From assembly GCA_038874075.1 (NCBI GenBank), contig JAVZDD010000001.1, positions 124,001 through 188,000 of the forward strand: a stretch of DNA of 64,000 nt, in the 5' to 3' direction. The stretch is from Jingweiarchaeum tengchongense (lineage in GTDB: Archaea; Nanobdellota; Nanobdellia; Jingweiarchaeales; Jingweiarchaeaceae). This document shows positions 42,649 to 51,808 of the stretch, piece after piece. The notes below the pieces were generated by a model that searched no databases, was not told where the DNA came from, and was given only the letters and a program-made list of their open reading frames with translations. The position numbers and the translations under genes are program-made. How positions within the stretch are numbered: position 1 is the first letter of the stretch; each line of letters opens with the position of its first letter.

Positions 42649-42841
42649 CTATGTGCCCTTATCAATTATCTTGTTTTTTATTTCTTTTTTACCAATGTTC
42701 TTTCTGAACCTTGTGATTAAGAAGCATGTATTTGCACCAAACCTAGCTAACTTTTATTAAGTGCATATAGAATCCAAGTTTATAATCTGTAGCTTCTTTT
42801 GGATATTCAGGTTTTTTAGCGCTTACATTTTCACAGTTCAT
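42649..42841 (-). pseudogene. Possible small gene broken by a one-base frameshift
   Basis: ATG 42841 overlaps the VanZ stop as ATGA. The first frame encodes 32 residues (EYPKEATDYKLGFYMHLIK in its middle) and stops at 42743. A second frame, open from 42753 to a stop at 42649, continues with LARFGANTCFLITRFRK and about 15 more residues. Removing one A from the AAAA run at 42752-42755 joins them into a 63-residue protein. It could be a decayed gene, a sequencing error or chance. No family recognised. The remaining 120 nt before the DUF5667 start hold only the operator cluster. Confidence 0.35.
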
Positions 42842-43218
42842 CCAGTAAATTTTATTTTAATAAAATTTTCTTTAGATTGGAACAAAATGATACCTAAATA
42901 AACACCAATAAAATCTGCAATTAAATCAAAAAAACTAAAGATTCTATATGGAACAAAAGATTGATGTATTTCATCTGTCAGTGCATAAAAAAAACCAATT
43001 AAAATTGAAAATTTTTTGTCTCTTTTTGCATTGAAAATTAGAAAACCAAGGATTGAGTATTCAATCACGTGTAATGAAAATTTTGTTGGATCTAATAAGT
43101 CTATTATCTCTGGAAAATCTAAAGGTATTGAGGAGAGATAAAAAATAATTAACATATAAATGATAATAAGTGTGTAATTCAGCTCATTTCTACTATACTT
43201 AAATTTTATGTTTGGCAT
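42838..43218 (-). CDS. VanZ-like membrane protein
   Basis: 126 residues and four membrane helices. FFYALTDEIHQSFVPYRIFSF is the VanZ signature (the D-E-x-H-Q-x-F-V-P-x-R core). Function in archaea unknown; in bacteria linked to teicoplanin tolerance. The ATG is only 5 nt after the 3' end of tRNA-Arg, so it must share the tRNA transcript. Confidence 0.82.
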   Translation of the reverse strand: MPNIKFKYSRNELNYTLIIIYMLIIFYLSSIPLDFPEIIDLLDPTKFSLHVIEYSILGFLIFNAKRDKKFSILIGFFYALTDEIHQSFVPYRIFSFFDLIADFIGVYLGIILFQSKENFIKIKFTG

Positions 43219-43223
43219 TTAAA

Positions 43224-43298
43224 TGGGCCCGGTGGGATTTGAACCCACGATCTACAGCTTAGAAGGCTGTCGCCTTATCCAGACTGGGCTACGGGCCC
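43224..43298 (-). tRNA. tRNA-Arg (UCU)
   Basis: 75 nt. Acceptor GGGCCCG/CGGGCCC, discriminator A, no CCA. The anticodon stem ACAGC/GCTGT encloses CTTCTAA, anticodon UCU. T-arm GTGGG-TTCAAAT-CCCAC. No intron. Confidence 0.95.
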
Positions 43299-43379
43299 AC
43301 ATATTAGTTAAAATAATAGATATTTTATAATATTACCTATATAGAAATTCTTTTATTTTTATATTTCGTCTTTAAAAAT

Positions 43380-43640
43380 ATGTTCAATGAATTATTGACG
43401 TTTATTAGCATCGTTTTAACACTGGCTATTATTTTGGTAACGGTTGATTCATTAAGATGGTTGGTATTTGAGAAAGTTTATGTCGAAAACAAGTATTTTT
43501 GTATCACAGATAAGGACTGTGAGTCAATGTGTGCGTGCAAGAATGTAATTTATTCTTCTTACACATGCGAACCTGTCCCATTCAATGTAAATTTATCGTG
43601 TTCTTGTAGAGGATTTTATTGTGTAGCCAGAGCAACTTAG
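43380..43640 (+). CDS. Small Cys-rich membrane-anchored protein
   Basis: 86 residues. One membrane helix (about 5-25) then a short exported domain with about nine Cys (CITDKDCESMCACKN, CSCRGFYC), which suggests disulfides. No family recognised. Stand-alone gene between tRNA-Arg and leuS; AT-rich sequence upstream could serve as promoter. Confidence 0.5.
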   Translation: MFNELLTFISIVLTLAIILVTVDSLRWLVFEKVYVENKYFCITDKDCESMCACKNVIYSSYTCEPVPFNVNLSCSCRGFYCVARAT

Positions 43641-43705
43641 TTTTATTGATAAAAATCAGCAAAAAATAAAAAGTGTATTTGACTAATTTAATGATTGGTG
43701 AATAC

Positions 43706-46588
43706 ATGCAAACAATTGAGATTGAGAGGAAATGGCAGGAGGAATGGAAAAAGGCAAAGATTTTTGAAGCAGAACCAGATAAAAGAAAAAAATTCTTCAT
43801 TACCGTACCTTACCCTTATACATCAGGTCCGTTGCACATAGGACATGGTAGGTCATATACGAACGGTGATATATTCGCTAGATATATGAGAATGCTAGGT
43901 TACAATGTTCTATTCCCAATGGCATTTCATATTACTGGAACACCAATTTTGAGTATATCAATGCGAATTGCGAATAATGAAAAGGAGACAATCAATCTAT
44001 TCAAAGAATACGTTTCTTTATATGAAAATGATCCAAAAAAGGTAAAAAAAATTGTTGAAAGTTTTAAGGAACCATGGAATGTGGCAAATTATTTTGCCGA
44101 AAAAATGATGGATGACTTTAAGTCAATTGGTTATTCAATTGATTGGAGGAGAAGATTTACCACTGGTGATAAGGCATACAAGGCATTTGTGCAATGGCAA
44201 TTTAGGAAATTGAAGGAAAGTGGGTATTTAATAAAAGGAAGTTATCCTGTGCTTTTTTGCATAAACTGTAATAATGCTGTTGGAGAGGATGATATAAAAG
44301 GTGGAGATGTAATTAAACCTGGGATATGTGAATTTTACTTGTTAAAGTTCAAGTTTGATGATCTTTATCTTGTTGCTGCCACGCTCAGACCAGAAACAAT
44401 TTTTGGTGTGACAAATCTTTGGCTAAATCCAAGTGCCACGTATAAAATAATTCAAATAGATGGTGAAAAATGGGTTGTATCTGAGGAGGCTGCTTTTAAA
44501 TTAAGTAAACAAAACAAAGAATTAAAAGAAATAGGAGAGATCAAAGCGAGCGAATTGATTGGCAAGTATTGCATTGAACCAATGAATAAAAATAAAATAT
44601 TAATTCTTCCAGCTGAATTTGTTGATACTTCGCAAGCAACAGGTGTTGTTTATTCTGTACCATCCCATGCACCATTTGATTACATAGGTTTAGTAGAAAT
44701 ATGGAATGGAAAATTCGTTGATGAATTCAAATTAAACATTAATGAAATTAAAAGTATAAAACCAATCTCATTGATAAAAGTGAAAGAGTTTGGTGATCAT
44801 CCCGCAATTGAACTTTGTGAAAGAGAAGGGATCAAGCAAGTAAGAGAAAAAGATAAGCTCGAGAAGGTGACACAAGAACTCTATAAACTTGAATTTTATA
44901 ATGGGATACTGAAAGAAAACTGCGGAAAGTTCGCTGGAAAAAAGGTATTTGATGCAAAGGAAGAGGTGTTCAGCTATCTTTATTCAATGAAATTAGCAGA
45001 TAAAATGTATGAAGTGAGTGCGATTGAAAAACCCGTGGTGTGTAGGTGTGGCGGTAATGTTATCGTATCTGTGATTTCTGACCAATGGTTTATTGATTAT
45101 GGTAACGAAGAATGGAAAAACAAGGCAAGAGTATGTTTAGATAGAATGGGGATTGTTCCTGAAATCTATAGAAAATTGTTTGAAGACACGATTGCATGGC
45201 TACATGAAAGGCCATGTGCAAGAAGGAGAGGTCTTGGCACGCCATTACCTTTTGATTCTAATTGGATAATTGAGTCATTAAGTGATTCCACTATTTACAT
45301 GTGTTTTTATATTATTTCAAAATACATAAATGAAGGTAAGATAAGAGCTGAGCAATTTGAAGATAAGGTGTTCGACTATGTTTTTCTTGGTAAGGGTGAA
45401 GTTGAGGACATAGAAGAAGACACTGGGATAAATAGGGAAATATTAAAGGCAATGCGCAAGGAGTTTGAATATTGGTACCCTGTAGATCAAAGACATACTG
45501 CGGTTGGGCACATCTCCAACCATCTAACATTTTATATATTCAATCACGTGGCAATATTTCCAAGCGATAAATGGCCGAAGAAAATTACATTAAATGAAAT
45601 GCTGATTCGCGAAGGTAGAAAAATGAGTAAGAGTTACGGAAACGTTTTACCGTTGGCCGAAATACCAAAAAAATATTCTGCTGATCTCTATCGTTTATAT
45701 GTCTCTTATGCTGCTGATTTGACTTCAACATTGGACTGGAGGGAAAATGATATAAAAAATGTTGCTGGAAAAATCGAGAGATTTTACAATATACTGGCGC
45801 ATGTAAAAAAAGGAAAATTCAGAAAAAGTATGTTAAAAAGATGGTTGATTTCAAGATTCAATAGAAAAATTAAGATGGCAGATGAATGTATAAAAAGTTT
45901 TAAGATAAGAGATTACATTCAGCATGCATTCTTTGATGTCCTGAATGACATCAATCACTTCGAACGTAGGGAAACGGACAAAAAAGAAGTTAATAGATTT
46001 TTATATTCAATTGCTGATGAATGGATAAGATTAATGTCACCAGTGATACCTCACTTATGTGAGGAACTTTGGCATTCACTTGGAAAAAAATCATTTGTTT
46101 CAATTGAAAAATGGCCGAGCGCAAATGATAAGTTGATTGATGATAAGATAGAATTAGCTGAAGAAACGATCATGAATACTCATGCCGACATTGTACAGAT
46201 AATTGAGTTAATAAAAAAACAACCAAAGAAAATAAATTTATTTATTGCAAGTGAGTGGAAATTTAAATTTTTGAATAAGTTAATCAAAATTTTTAATGAA
46301 AATAAAAAAATTGATTTTAATTTTATTATGGAAAAAATTAAAGAAGAAGATTTTTGGAAGGAAAAGAAGGAAGATGTCATTGTATTATTGAAAAAATTTG
46401 TGAAAGAGCCGGGTAAATTACCTAGTATAATCAATGAAAGAAATATCGAATTAAAGGCTTTTTTAGAAGCAAAGAATTTTTTTGAAAATGAATTTAAATG
46501 TAGTGTAGAAATAATAAAGGAAGAGAAGGCAACGATTGAAAAGGCAAGACAAGCAATGCCTGGAAAACCAGCAATATATGTGGAATAA
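43706..46588 (+). CDS. leuS: Leucyl-tRNA synthetase, archaeal type
   Basis: 960 residues. Start at ATG 43706, with GGTGA 5 nt upstream; the frame is open to 43673. Class I signatures: PLHIGHGRSYTNGD (HIGH) near 45 and GRKMSKSYGN (KMSKS) near 645. An editing domain (CP1) lies between them, with LRPETIFGVTNLW and a late zinc-type pair (CRCGG). The C-terminal helical domain ends with the archaeal LeuRS tail. A three-helix membrane protein gene follows after 5 nt. Confidence 0.95.
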   Translation: MQTIEIERKWQEEWKKAKIFEAEPDKRKKFFITVPYPYTSGPLHIGHGRSYTNGDIFARYMRMLGYNVLFPMAFHITGTPILSISMRIANNEKETINLFKEYVSLYENDPKKVKKIVESFKEPWNVANYFAEKMMDDFKSIGYSIDWRRRFTTGDKAYKAFVQWQFRKLKESGYLIKGSYPVLFCINCNNAVGEDDIKGGDVIKPGICEFYLLKFKFDDLYLVAATLRPETIFGVTNLWLNPSATYKIIQIDGEKWVVSEEAAFKLSKQNKELKEIGEIKASELIGKYCIEPMNKNKILILPAEFVDTSQATGVVYSVPSHAPFDYIGLVEIWNGKFVDEFKLNINEIKSIKPISLIKVKEFGDHPAIELCEREGIKQVREKDKLEKVTQELYKLEFYNGILKENCGKFAGKKVFDAKEEVFSYLYSMKLADKMYEVSAIEKPVVCRCGGNVIVSVISDQWFIDYGNEEWKNKARVCLDRMGIVPEIYRKLFEDTIAWLHERPCARRRGLGTPLPFDSNWIIESLSDSTIYMCFYIISKYINEGKIRAEQFEDKVFDYVFLGKGEVEDIEEDTGINREILKAMRKEFEYWYPVDQRHTAVGHISNHLTFYIFNHVAIFPSDKWPKKITLNEMLIREGRKMSKSYGNVLPLAEIPKKYSADLYRLYVSYAADLTSTLDWRENDIKNVAGKIERFYNILAHVKKGKFRKSMLKRWLISRFNRKIKMADECIKSFKIRDYIQHAFFDVLNDINHFERRETDKKEVNRFLYSIADEWIRLMSPVIPHLCEELWHSLGKKSFVSIEKWPSANDKLIDDKIELAEETIMNTHADIVQIIELIKKQPKKINLFIASEWKFKFLNKLIKIFNENKKIDFNFIMEKIKEEDFWKEKKEDVIVLLKKFVKEPGKLPSIINERNIELKAFLEAKNFFENEFKCSVEIIKEEKATIEKARQAMPGKPAIYVE

Positions 46589-46593
46589 CCATC

Positions 46594-46899
46594 ATGAAAA
46601 AAATATTGGTTTTTTTATGTTTTTTGGATATATTCTCTGGGTTCGTTCTTCTTTATAGCAATTTTTTCGTAAAGTTGGGTCTGCTTTTCATGCTGATAAT
46701 GTATTTATATATAATAAAGGGAAGCTGGTCAATTTTTTCAAGTGCAAGTGTTGGATATTATTATGATTGGATGGGTTTTGTTGACATGACTACAGGTATT
46801 TCTTTATTATTTGCCTACTACAATGTATACAATTTCAATATCTTTGGTGTAATAATGATAATAAAAGGATTATTTTGTCTCTTTAGTTTGGTTTTTTGA
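46594..46899 (+). CDS. Small membrane protein
   Basis: 101 residues, almost wholly hydrophobic, with three or four membrane helices and a GYYYDWMGFVDMTTG loop. No family recognised. Five bases behind leuS, so likely co-transcribed. It ends 1 nt from the convergent S17e gene. Confidence 0.55.
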   Translation: MKKILVFLCFLDIFSGFVLLYSNFFVKLGLLFMLIMYLYIIKGSWSIFSSASVGYYYDWMGFVDMTTGISLLFAYYNVYNFNIFGVIMIIKGLFCLFSLVF

Positions 46900-46900
46900 G

Positions 46901-47089
46901 TCACTCTTCTTTTTTCTTTAAAAATGTGATGTAACCTGCGATTTTATTTCTCATTTTCTTTGATGAAAATGTAATTAGTTCGTTTAATACTTGTTTATTG
47001 TGCTCAAAATCCTTTGTAAATCTATCCTGATACTTATCAAATATTTTCTTACCCTCACTTTTTATTAATTTTGTTCTGACTCTACCCAT
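46901..47089 (-). CDS. rps17e: Ribosomal protein S17e (eS17)
   Basis: 62 residues, the normal archaeal size. MGRVRTKLIKSEGKKIFDKY and the NKIAGYITFLKK end identify eS17. It follows the AMP phosphorylase gene by 4 nt, so it belongs to that operon. Confidence 0.9.
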   Translation of the reverse strand: MGRVRTKLIKSEGKKIFDKYQDRFTKDFEHNKQVLNELITFSSKKMRNKIAGYITFLKKKEE

Positions 47090-47093
47090 TTTC

Positions 47094-48578
47094 TCACTTT
47101 ATAATGATTGGATTAATCTGTTTTAGAATATCTATTGCTTTATCAATTTTTCCCTCGCTTTCTGAATATAAAGTAAGCAATTTTTCTCTTTTTTTGACAT
47201 GGCTGTCGATGTGCTTATGTAAATATATTCCTGCTCCTTTATCTCTCGGACAACCTAATATCCTAGCAATATAAGAAATCATTGTATTGTCTATGAGTTC
47301 AACTTTCCCTGTTCTATCTGATAAAAAATCATAGGAATATTTGCCAATTGATATATCACTCACATTAACGTTTGGATTTCCATTCTGTGCTTTTATTATC
47401 TCGCGCATTTTCTTCAACGCTTTACCGGATATTAATATTTGCTCCGCTATTTTTCTACCTTTACCCCTCCTTACTTTACCACTCATTTCAAGTAGGTTCG
47501 CTGCAAGATTTAATGATTTTTCCCTAAGGTCTCTTGGTCCACGATTGTGTAAAACAAGTAAAACATCCCTTGCCTCGAGTGCTGGACCAATTCCATTACC
47601 AATTGGTTCATCACCACTTGTAAACACAGTCTGAATGTTTATGTTTAGTCTGGCGCCAAGTCTCAAGAATTGTCTTTGTAGGTGCCTTGCATGCTCAATG
47701 TCTTCAACTTTTCCTCCTTTTCCAATCGGTATATCAATCAATATATGCGTAGAACCAACAGCCATTTTCTTTGCGAGTATACTTGCCAGCATCTGTGATT
47801 CTGGGTCAAGTGAGAATGGATGCTCAATTTTTATGATCTTATCATCGGCTGGAGCTAAATTTAGACTGCCACCCCAAACAATACATCCATTTGTTTTTAA
47901 TACAATCTTTTTTAATTCATTTATATCAAAAGTTACATTCGCCAATACTTCCATTGTATCAGCAGTGCCAGCTGGTGAAGTAATCGCCCTCGAACTTGTT
48001 TTTGGTATAATCAAACCATATGCTGCGATGATGGGAACAATTATCATCGTAATTCTATTACCTGGCACACCACCTATTGAATGGAGATCCATTATTGGGT
48101 ATCTTTTAAGTTTCAATCTCTCCCCAGTATCAATCATCGCCTTCGTTAAGTGATACGTCTCTTCCAGACTCATACCTTTCATATAACAGGCAGAAACAAA
48201 GTATGTTAATTCGATTTCAGTAAGATTGTTTTTAACAATATCATTCACGATTGAATATATTTCATTTTTATTTAATTCTTCACCATTTATCTTTTTCTTT
48301 ATTGCTTCAATTGAACTTGGTTTTTCTGCAAGTTCAAATTCAATTGTATCACCGTCTCTCAATTTAAGATCTTTCCAAACTTCTCTGAATGTACCAATTA
48401 AACCTTCTCCGAGAATTACGCTCGCGAGATCAACTACCACAGTTAAACTTTTATTTCCTTTCTTTATCACTGCCCTATCCATAGGAAAAATACCAATGTT
48501 CTTTGCAAACTCCTCATTCAAAATTACGATGTGTTTTCCACCAGCGGTTAAATCAAAATTCCTCACTTTCAGCTTCAT
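47094..48578 (-). CDS. deoA: AMP phosphorylase
   Basis: 494 residues from ATG 48578; GGGGGT lies just upstream and the ATG overlaps the RuBisCO stop (ATGA). An N-terminal barrel-like extension of about 85 residues precedes the thymidine phosphorylase fold (MDLHSIGGVPGNRITMI, KTSSRAITSPAGTADTMEVLA), which is the archaeal AMPpase layout. It converts AMP and phosphate to adenine and ribose-1,5-bisphosphate, the first step of the RuBisCO pathway encoded just upstream. Confidence 0.92.
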   Translation of the reverse strand: MKLKVRNFDLTAGGKHIVILNEEFAKNIGIFPMDRAVIKKGNKSLTVVVDLASVILGEGLIGTFREVWKDLKLRDGDTIEFELAEKPSSIEAIKKKINGEELNKNEIYSIVNDIVKNNLTEIELTYFVSACYMKGMSLEETYHLTKAMIDTGERLKLKRYPIMDLHSIGGVPGNRITMIIVPIIAAYGLIIPKTSSRAITSPAGTADTMEVLANVTFDINELKKIVLKTNGCIVWGGSLNLAPADDKIIKIEHPFSLDPESQMLASILAKKMAVGSTHILIDIPIGKGGKVEDIEHARHLQRQFLRLGARLNINIQTVFTSGDEPIGNGIGPALEARDVLLVLHNRGPRDLREKSLNLAANLLEMSGKVRRGKGRKIAEQILISGKALKKMREIIKAQNGNPNVNVSDISIGKYSYDFLSDRTGKVELIDNTMISYIARILGCPRDKGAGIYLHKHIDSHVKKREKLLTLYSESEGKIDKAIDILKQINPIIIK

Positions 48579-49801
48579 TTTAACCCCCATTTTTTAATTG
48601 CTAATTTTAATTCTTTTTTGTTTTTCATATAATCTTCGATCGGAATTCCATTGACTACTGCATCTATTGCCTGTCTCATTGCTTTTGCTCCAGAAAAAGT
48701 ACCATTTGGATGACCATGAACCCCTCCTCCAGCTTGTATAATAATATCTTTACCAAGTAATTCGATTAATTTTGGTATGGAACCTGGATGAAGTCCACCA
48801 GAGGCAACGGGGAATACAGATTTCAAACCAAAAAATTCTGATTTTAAAAACGAATTTATTTCTTTGGTTTCCTCTTCTCCACTTTCCATTTTCCCGATGT
48901 TTGCTGTGCCTGTGTGTATTTGATCTACACCAATGAGCCTTGATATTTTTGCGATTACTAACATTGAAATCCCGTGCTTTCCTTTTGTAAAAATTGCATG
49001 GCCTGCCCTGTGGGCGTGCAAAACTAATTTTAATTCATCATTCTCATTTCTTAGGGTCTGAAGCGCTGACCATCCTAATGTAATTATATCTACCATCACA
49101 TATTCATTACCAACTTCTCTAACAATCCTGGCCCTTCTCAGCATCTCCTTGACTTCAGCTGTAATATTTATCATGTAGATTTTCTTCTCTCCTGTTTCCT
49201 TCTCTGCTTTCTCCTTTGCATTGAATGTTTTTCTGAGTCTTTTTTCAAACCTATTAAACGAGAGTGAGGATAAATTCTCATCATCCTTAACGATATCAAT
49301 ACCGCCAGTCCAAGCTTCGTACGCTACTCTTGCATGTTCATTTTCGTTCAAACCAAGCTTTGGTTTTATTATCGTCCCGCATAATGGTCTATCATAAACT
49401 TTCAATAATTTTCTTATGCCATGAATTCCAAAGAGTGGACCTTTAAAAGATTTTACAATTTTTTCTGGAAAAATGATATTTTGAAGTTTCAAATTTTTGA
49501 TGATGTTCATTCCAAAGATGTTACCTGCGATACTTGAAAGAATTTGTGATATATTCCCTTCTTCAAATAATTCAATAGGATACGCGATTTTAACTTTATT
49601 TTTATCAATTTCAAAAACCTTTGCCCCCAATCTTTTTATCCTATATTTCATCGTCGCTACGTCAGTCCATGTGCCAATGCTTGACTCTGCAGCTATCTGT
49701 TCTGCAACCTTTTTAAATGGTATATCACGTGATGGTTCTACATAAAATTCTGTAATAAGGTCATTTTTTGATGGTTCATATTTTAAATTTATGTAACTCA
49801 C
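48575..49801 (-). CDS. rbcL: Type III ribulose-1,5-bisphosphate carboxylase
   Basis: 408 residues from GTG 49801, with AGGAGGT 6 nt upstream. Active-site segments are intact: GTIIKPKLGL (Lys146), GGIDIVKDDENL with carbamylated Lys172 and Asp174/Glu175, HAHRAGH, GKMESG (loop 6 Lys) and SGGLHPG, GGGVHGHP for phosphate binding. It fixes CO2 onto RuBP to give two 3-phosphoglycerates. Placed between R15P isomerase and AMP phosphorylase, it serves nucleoside salvage, not a Calvin cycle (no phosphoribulokinase seen). Confidence 0.95.
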   Translation of the reverse strand: MSYINLKYEPSKNDLITEFYVEPSRDIPFKKVAEQIAAESSIGTWTDVATMKYRIKRLGAKVFEIDKNKVKIAYPIELFEEGNISQILSSIAGNIFGMNIIKNLKLQNIIFPEKIVKSFKGPLFGIHGIRKLLKVYDRPLCGTIIKPKLGLNENEHARVAYEAWTGGIDIVKDDENLSSLSFNRFEKRLRKTFNAKEKAEKETGEKKIYMINITAEVKEMLRRARIVREVGNEYVMVDIITLGWSALQTLRNENDELKLVLHAHRAGHAIFTKGKHGISMLVIAKISRLIGVDQIHTGTANIGKMESGEEETKEINSFLKSEFFGLKSVFPVASGGLHPGSIPKLIELLGKDIIIQAGGGVHGHPNGTFSGAKAMRQAIDAVVNGIPIEDYMKNKKELKLAIKKWGLK

Positions 49802-49805
49802 CTCG

Positions 49806-50729
49806 CTACCTCCTAAATAACCATGGATATTTTGATTGAATGATATGAATCAAGACTTGTGGGTGTTGGATTCCCTCCTCGCTAATTATGCCTGTTATGT
49901 ATTCATTTTCAGTCAAATCAAATGCTGGGTTTCTTATTTCTATCATTTTTCTCTTCGTCTTCCAAATTTCATTTCTATCTCTTTCCTCAATTATATAAGT
50001 TTCATCCAAACTTCTTGGATCAAACTTATATAATTCACATGCAACATAGAATGGAACCCATGCTTTTTTTGCAGCCAGCGCAATTAAAGAAGTACCAACT
50101 TTGTTTATTATCCCTTTTGGGGTGATTGCATCTGCACCAACAATGACGATATTCGCTTTCTCTATCATATAACTTGATGCGGCATCAACAATCATTGTCG
50201 TAGGTATACCAAGTGCACTTAACTCTTTTGCTGTTTTTCTTCCTTGAAATAGTGGTCTCGTCTCAGTACATATCACACTAAATCTTTTCCCGTTCTCTTT
50301 TGCCTTTTTAAGAATACCCATAACCGTTGAACTGTGGCAGTGAGTGAAGACAATTTCCTCGTCTTTTATAAGCGTGGAACCAACTTCTGCTATCTTGTTT
50401 TTTGCGCTTTCCAAATTGTGTAAAAATTCATTGGAATACAAGGATACAAGATGCTTTAGCTCTTTTATTTCATTAACGGGATTCTTTTCTAACATTGTGA
50501 TGATAAAATTCAGTGAATTTAACATCAAAGGTTCGGTTGGCCTTGATTCTGCTAAAATTTTTTTTGCCTCTTCAATTTTATTTATAAACTCATACTTATC
50601 ATTCACTTCTAATTTCTCACTAAATTCCTGTATTCTTTGAAGCGCAGATTTAGCGATATTTTCTGCTCCTTGAATCTTCAATTCTTTTATTTTACTTGCA
50701 GTTCTTTCAATAATATCGAATTGCTTCAC
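49806..50729 (-). CDS. Ribose-1,5-bisphosphate isomerase
   Basis: 307 residues of the eIF2B/MtnA-like isomerase family. THCHSSTVMGILKKA holds the catalytic Cys and VIVGADAITPKG the catalytic Asp, and the NKVGTSLIA loop binds phosphate. Converts R15P to RuBP for RuBisCO, 4 nt downstream. Together with AMP phosphorylase the three genes encode a complete AMP-to-3-phosphoglycerate route. Confidence 0.92.
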   Translation of the reverse strand: MKQFDIIERTASKIKELKIQGAENIAKSALQRIQEFSEKLEVNDKYEFINKIEEAKKILAESRPTEPLMLNSLNFIITMLEKNPVNEIKELKHLVSLYSNEFLHNLESAKNKIAEVGSTLIKDEEIVFTHCHSSTVMGILKKAKENGKRFSVICTETRPLFQGRKTAKELSALGIPTTMIVDAASSYMIEKANIVIVGADAITPKGIINKVGTSLIALAAKKAWVPFYVACELYKFDPRSLDETYIIEERDRNEIWKTKRKMIEIRNPAFDLTENEYITGIISEEGIQHPQVLIHIIQSKYPWLFRR

Positions 50730-50768
50730 AAGAAATTAATAAAAATTGATTTATTAAAAAAGTTATGA

Positions 50769-51047
50769 TTAAAATTCCTCTGTCAATCTAGTAACATCGT
50801 CAACGCTAACATCACTTATTCCTTTTATCTTCCTTATTTCCTCCTCTATTTTCTCAGTTCCACCCTTTGATTCATCCATTATAAATGTAAATACGATCGC
50901 ATTTATACCATATGCAATTGGTTGTATTCTTATATTTGCTATTTTACCGTGTTTATTTAGTATCTGTCTTGTTGCTTCCCCAATCTCTTCAAGTTTTATA
51001 TTTGGATTTTCCGGAAGTATTTTTAGTGTGACTGCAACTTGCGCCAT
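50769..51047 (-). CDS. ef1b: Elongation factor 1-beta
   Basis: 92 residues, the nucleotide-exchange domain that reloads EF-1alpha with GTP. N-terminal VAVTLKILPENPN and C-terminal GISDVSVDDVTRLTEEF are typical. GGGGTGA before the ATG. It follows the GNAT and zinc-ribbon genes, a common archaeal grouping. Confidence 0.92.
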   Translation of the reverse strand: MAQVAVTLKILPENPNIKLEEIGEATRQILNKHGKIANIRIQPIAYGINAIVFTFIMDESKGGTEKIEEEIRKIKGISDVSVDDVTRLTEEF

Positions 51048-51051
51048 TTAT

Positions 51052-51591
51052 TCACCCCATTTTCTTTAGTGGAAGTTCCATCACGATTTGATTAATGTAT
51101 TTACCTTTATAAAATATTCTATTTTTTAATACGGCAACCCTCTTAAACCCTATTTTTTCATATACATGCTGCGCTACTTTGTTATTAGCATAAACAGTCA
51201 AATACAACAACTTCAGATCTCTATCTTTCTTTGCTAATTTTATAATTGCTCTTATCATCTCCTTACCAATTCCTAAGTTTCTATATTCTCTAATCACGGA
51301 CACGCCAAGTTCACCAGTATGTTTCTCCCTAAAACGACCCTTTCTTATTTCAACTGCACCAATTATTTTTCCATCAATCTCAGCAACTAAATATATCTTT
51401 CTTTTTTTATTTATGTCTTCAATAACGCCCTTCAACCACTTTCTCTCCTCTTTAAATGTCATTCTACGGTTGCAGAGTATTGGTGCATCTTCTCTTACCA
51501 GAGAGTTGATAAAATTTAGAAGTCCTTTGACATCACTCATCTTCGGTTTTCTCAGAACAACTTTTCTTCCATCCTTTGCTTTTATTATCAT
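51052..51591 (-). CDS. GNAT-family N-acetyltransferase
   Basis: 179 residues from ATG 51591; an upstream TTG-type extension would overlap the zinc-ribbon gene. Core GNAT motif VIREYRNLGIGKEMIRAIIK near 120 binds acetyl-CoA; LTVYANNKVAQHVYEKIGFK completes the fold. Substrate unknown, possibly a protein N-terminus or lysine. Sits between the zinc-ribbon protein and EF-1beta. Confidence 0.82.
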   Translation of the reverse strand: MIIKAKDGRKVVLRKPKMSDVKGLLNFINSLVREDAPILCNRRMTFKEERKWLKGVIEDINKKRKIYLVAEIDGKIIGAVEIRKGRFREKHTGELGVSVIREYRNLGIGKEMIRAIIKLAKKDRDLKLLYLTVYANNKVAQHVYEKIGFKRVAVLKNRIFYKGKYINQIVMELPLKKMG

Positions 51592-51592
51592 T

Positions 51593-51763
51593 TCATGGAC
51601 CTGTAAAATGGCATTCTGGACACTCATATGGAACTGCTAAAATTCTGCATTTGCCACATCTCACTATCTTGGTCTTTCCACAATTTGGGCAATTAAATAT
51701 TGTTGAATTTTCAACCGTACTTATGTCTGTTTTGCATGTACTACAGTATTCTTTGCTTCTCAT
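51593..51763 (-). CDS. Zinc-ribbon protein linked to translation (COG2888-like)
   Basis: 56 residues with four CxxC pairs: CSTC (7-10), CPNC (25-28), CGKC (36-39), CPEC (48-51), i.e. two zinc sites. This matches the small archaeal zinc-finger family usually found beside EF-1beta. It ends 1 nt before the GNAT start. Role unknown; RNA or ribosome binding is suspected. Confidence 0.78.
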   Translation of the reverse strand: MRSKEYCSTCKTDISTVENSTIFNCPNCGKTKIVRCGKCRILAVPYECPECHFTGP

Positions 51764-51808
51764 CTGCCTAAAAAAAGCTTTTATTGTTTAAAAGTTTTTC
51801 TAAAATAG

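Noticed and set aside
43673..43705. Upstream start of LeuRS
   Set aside because: GGTGA lies 5 nt before ATG 43706 and the conserved N-terminus begins there.
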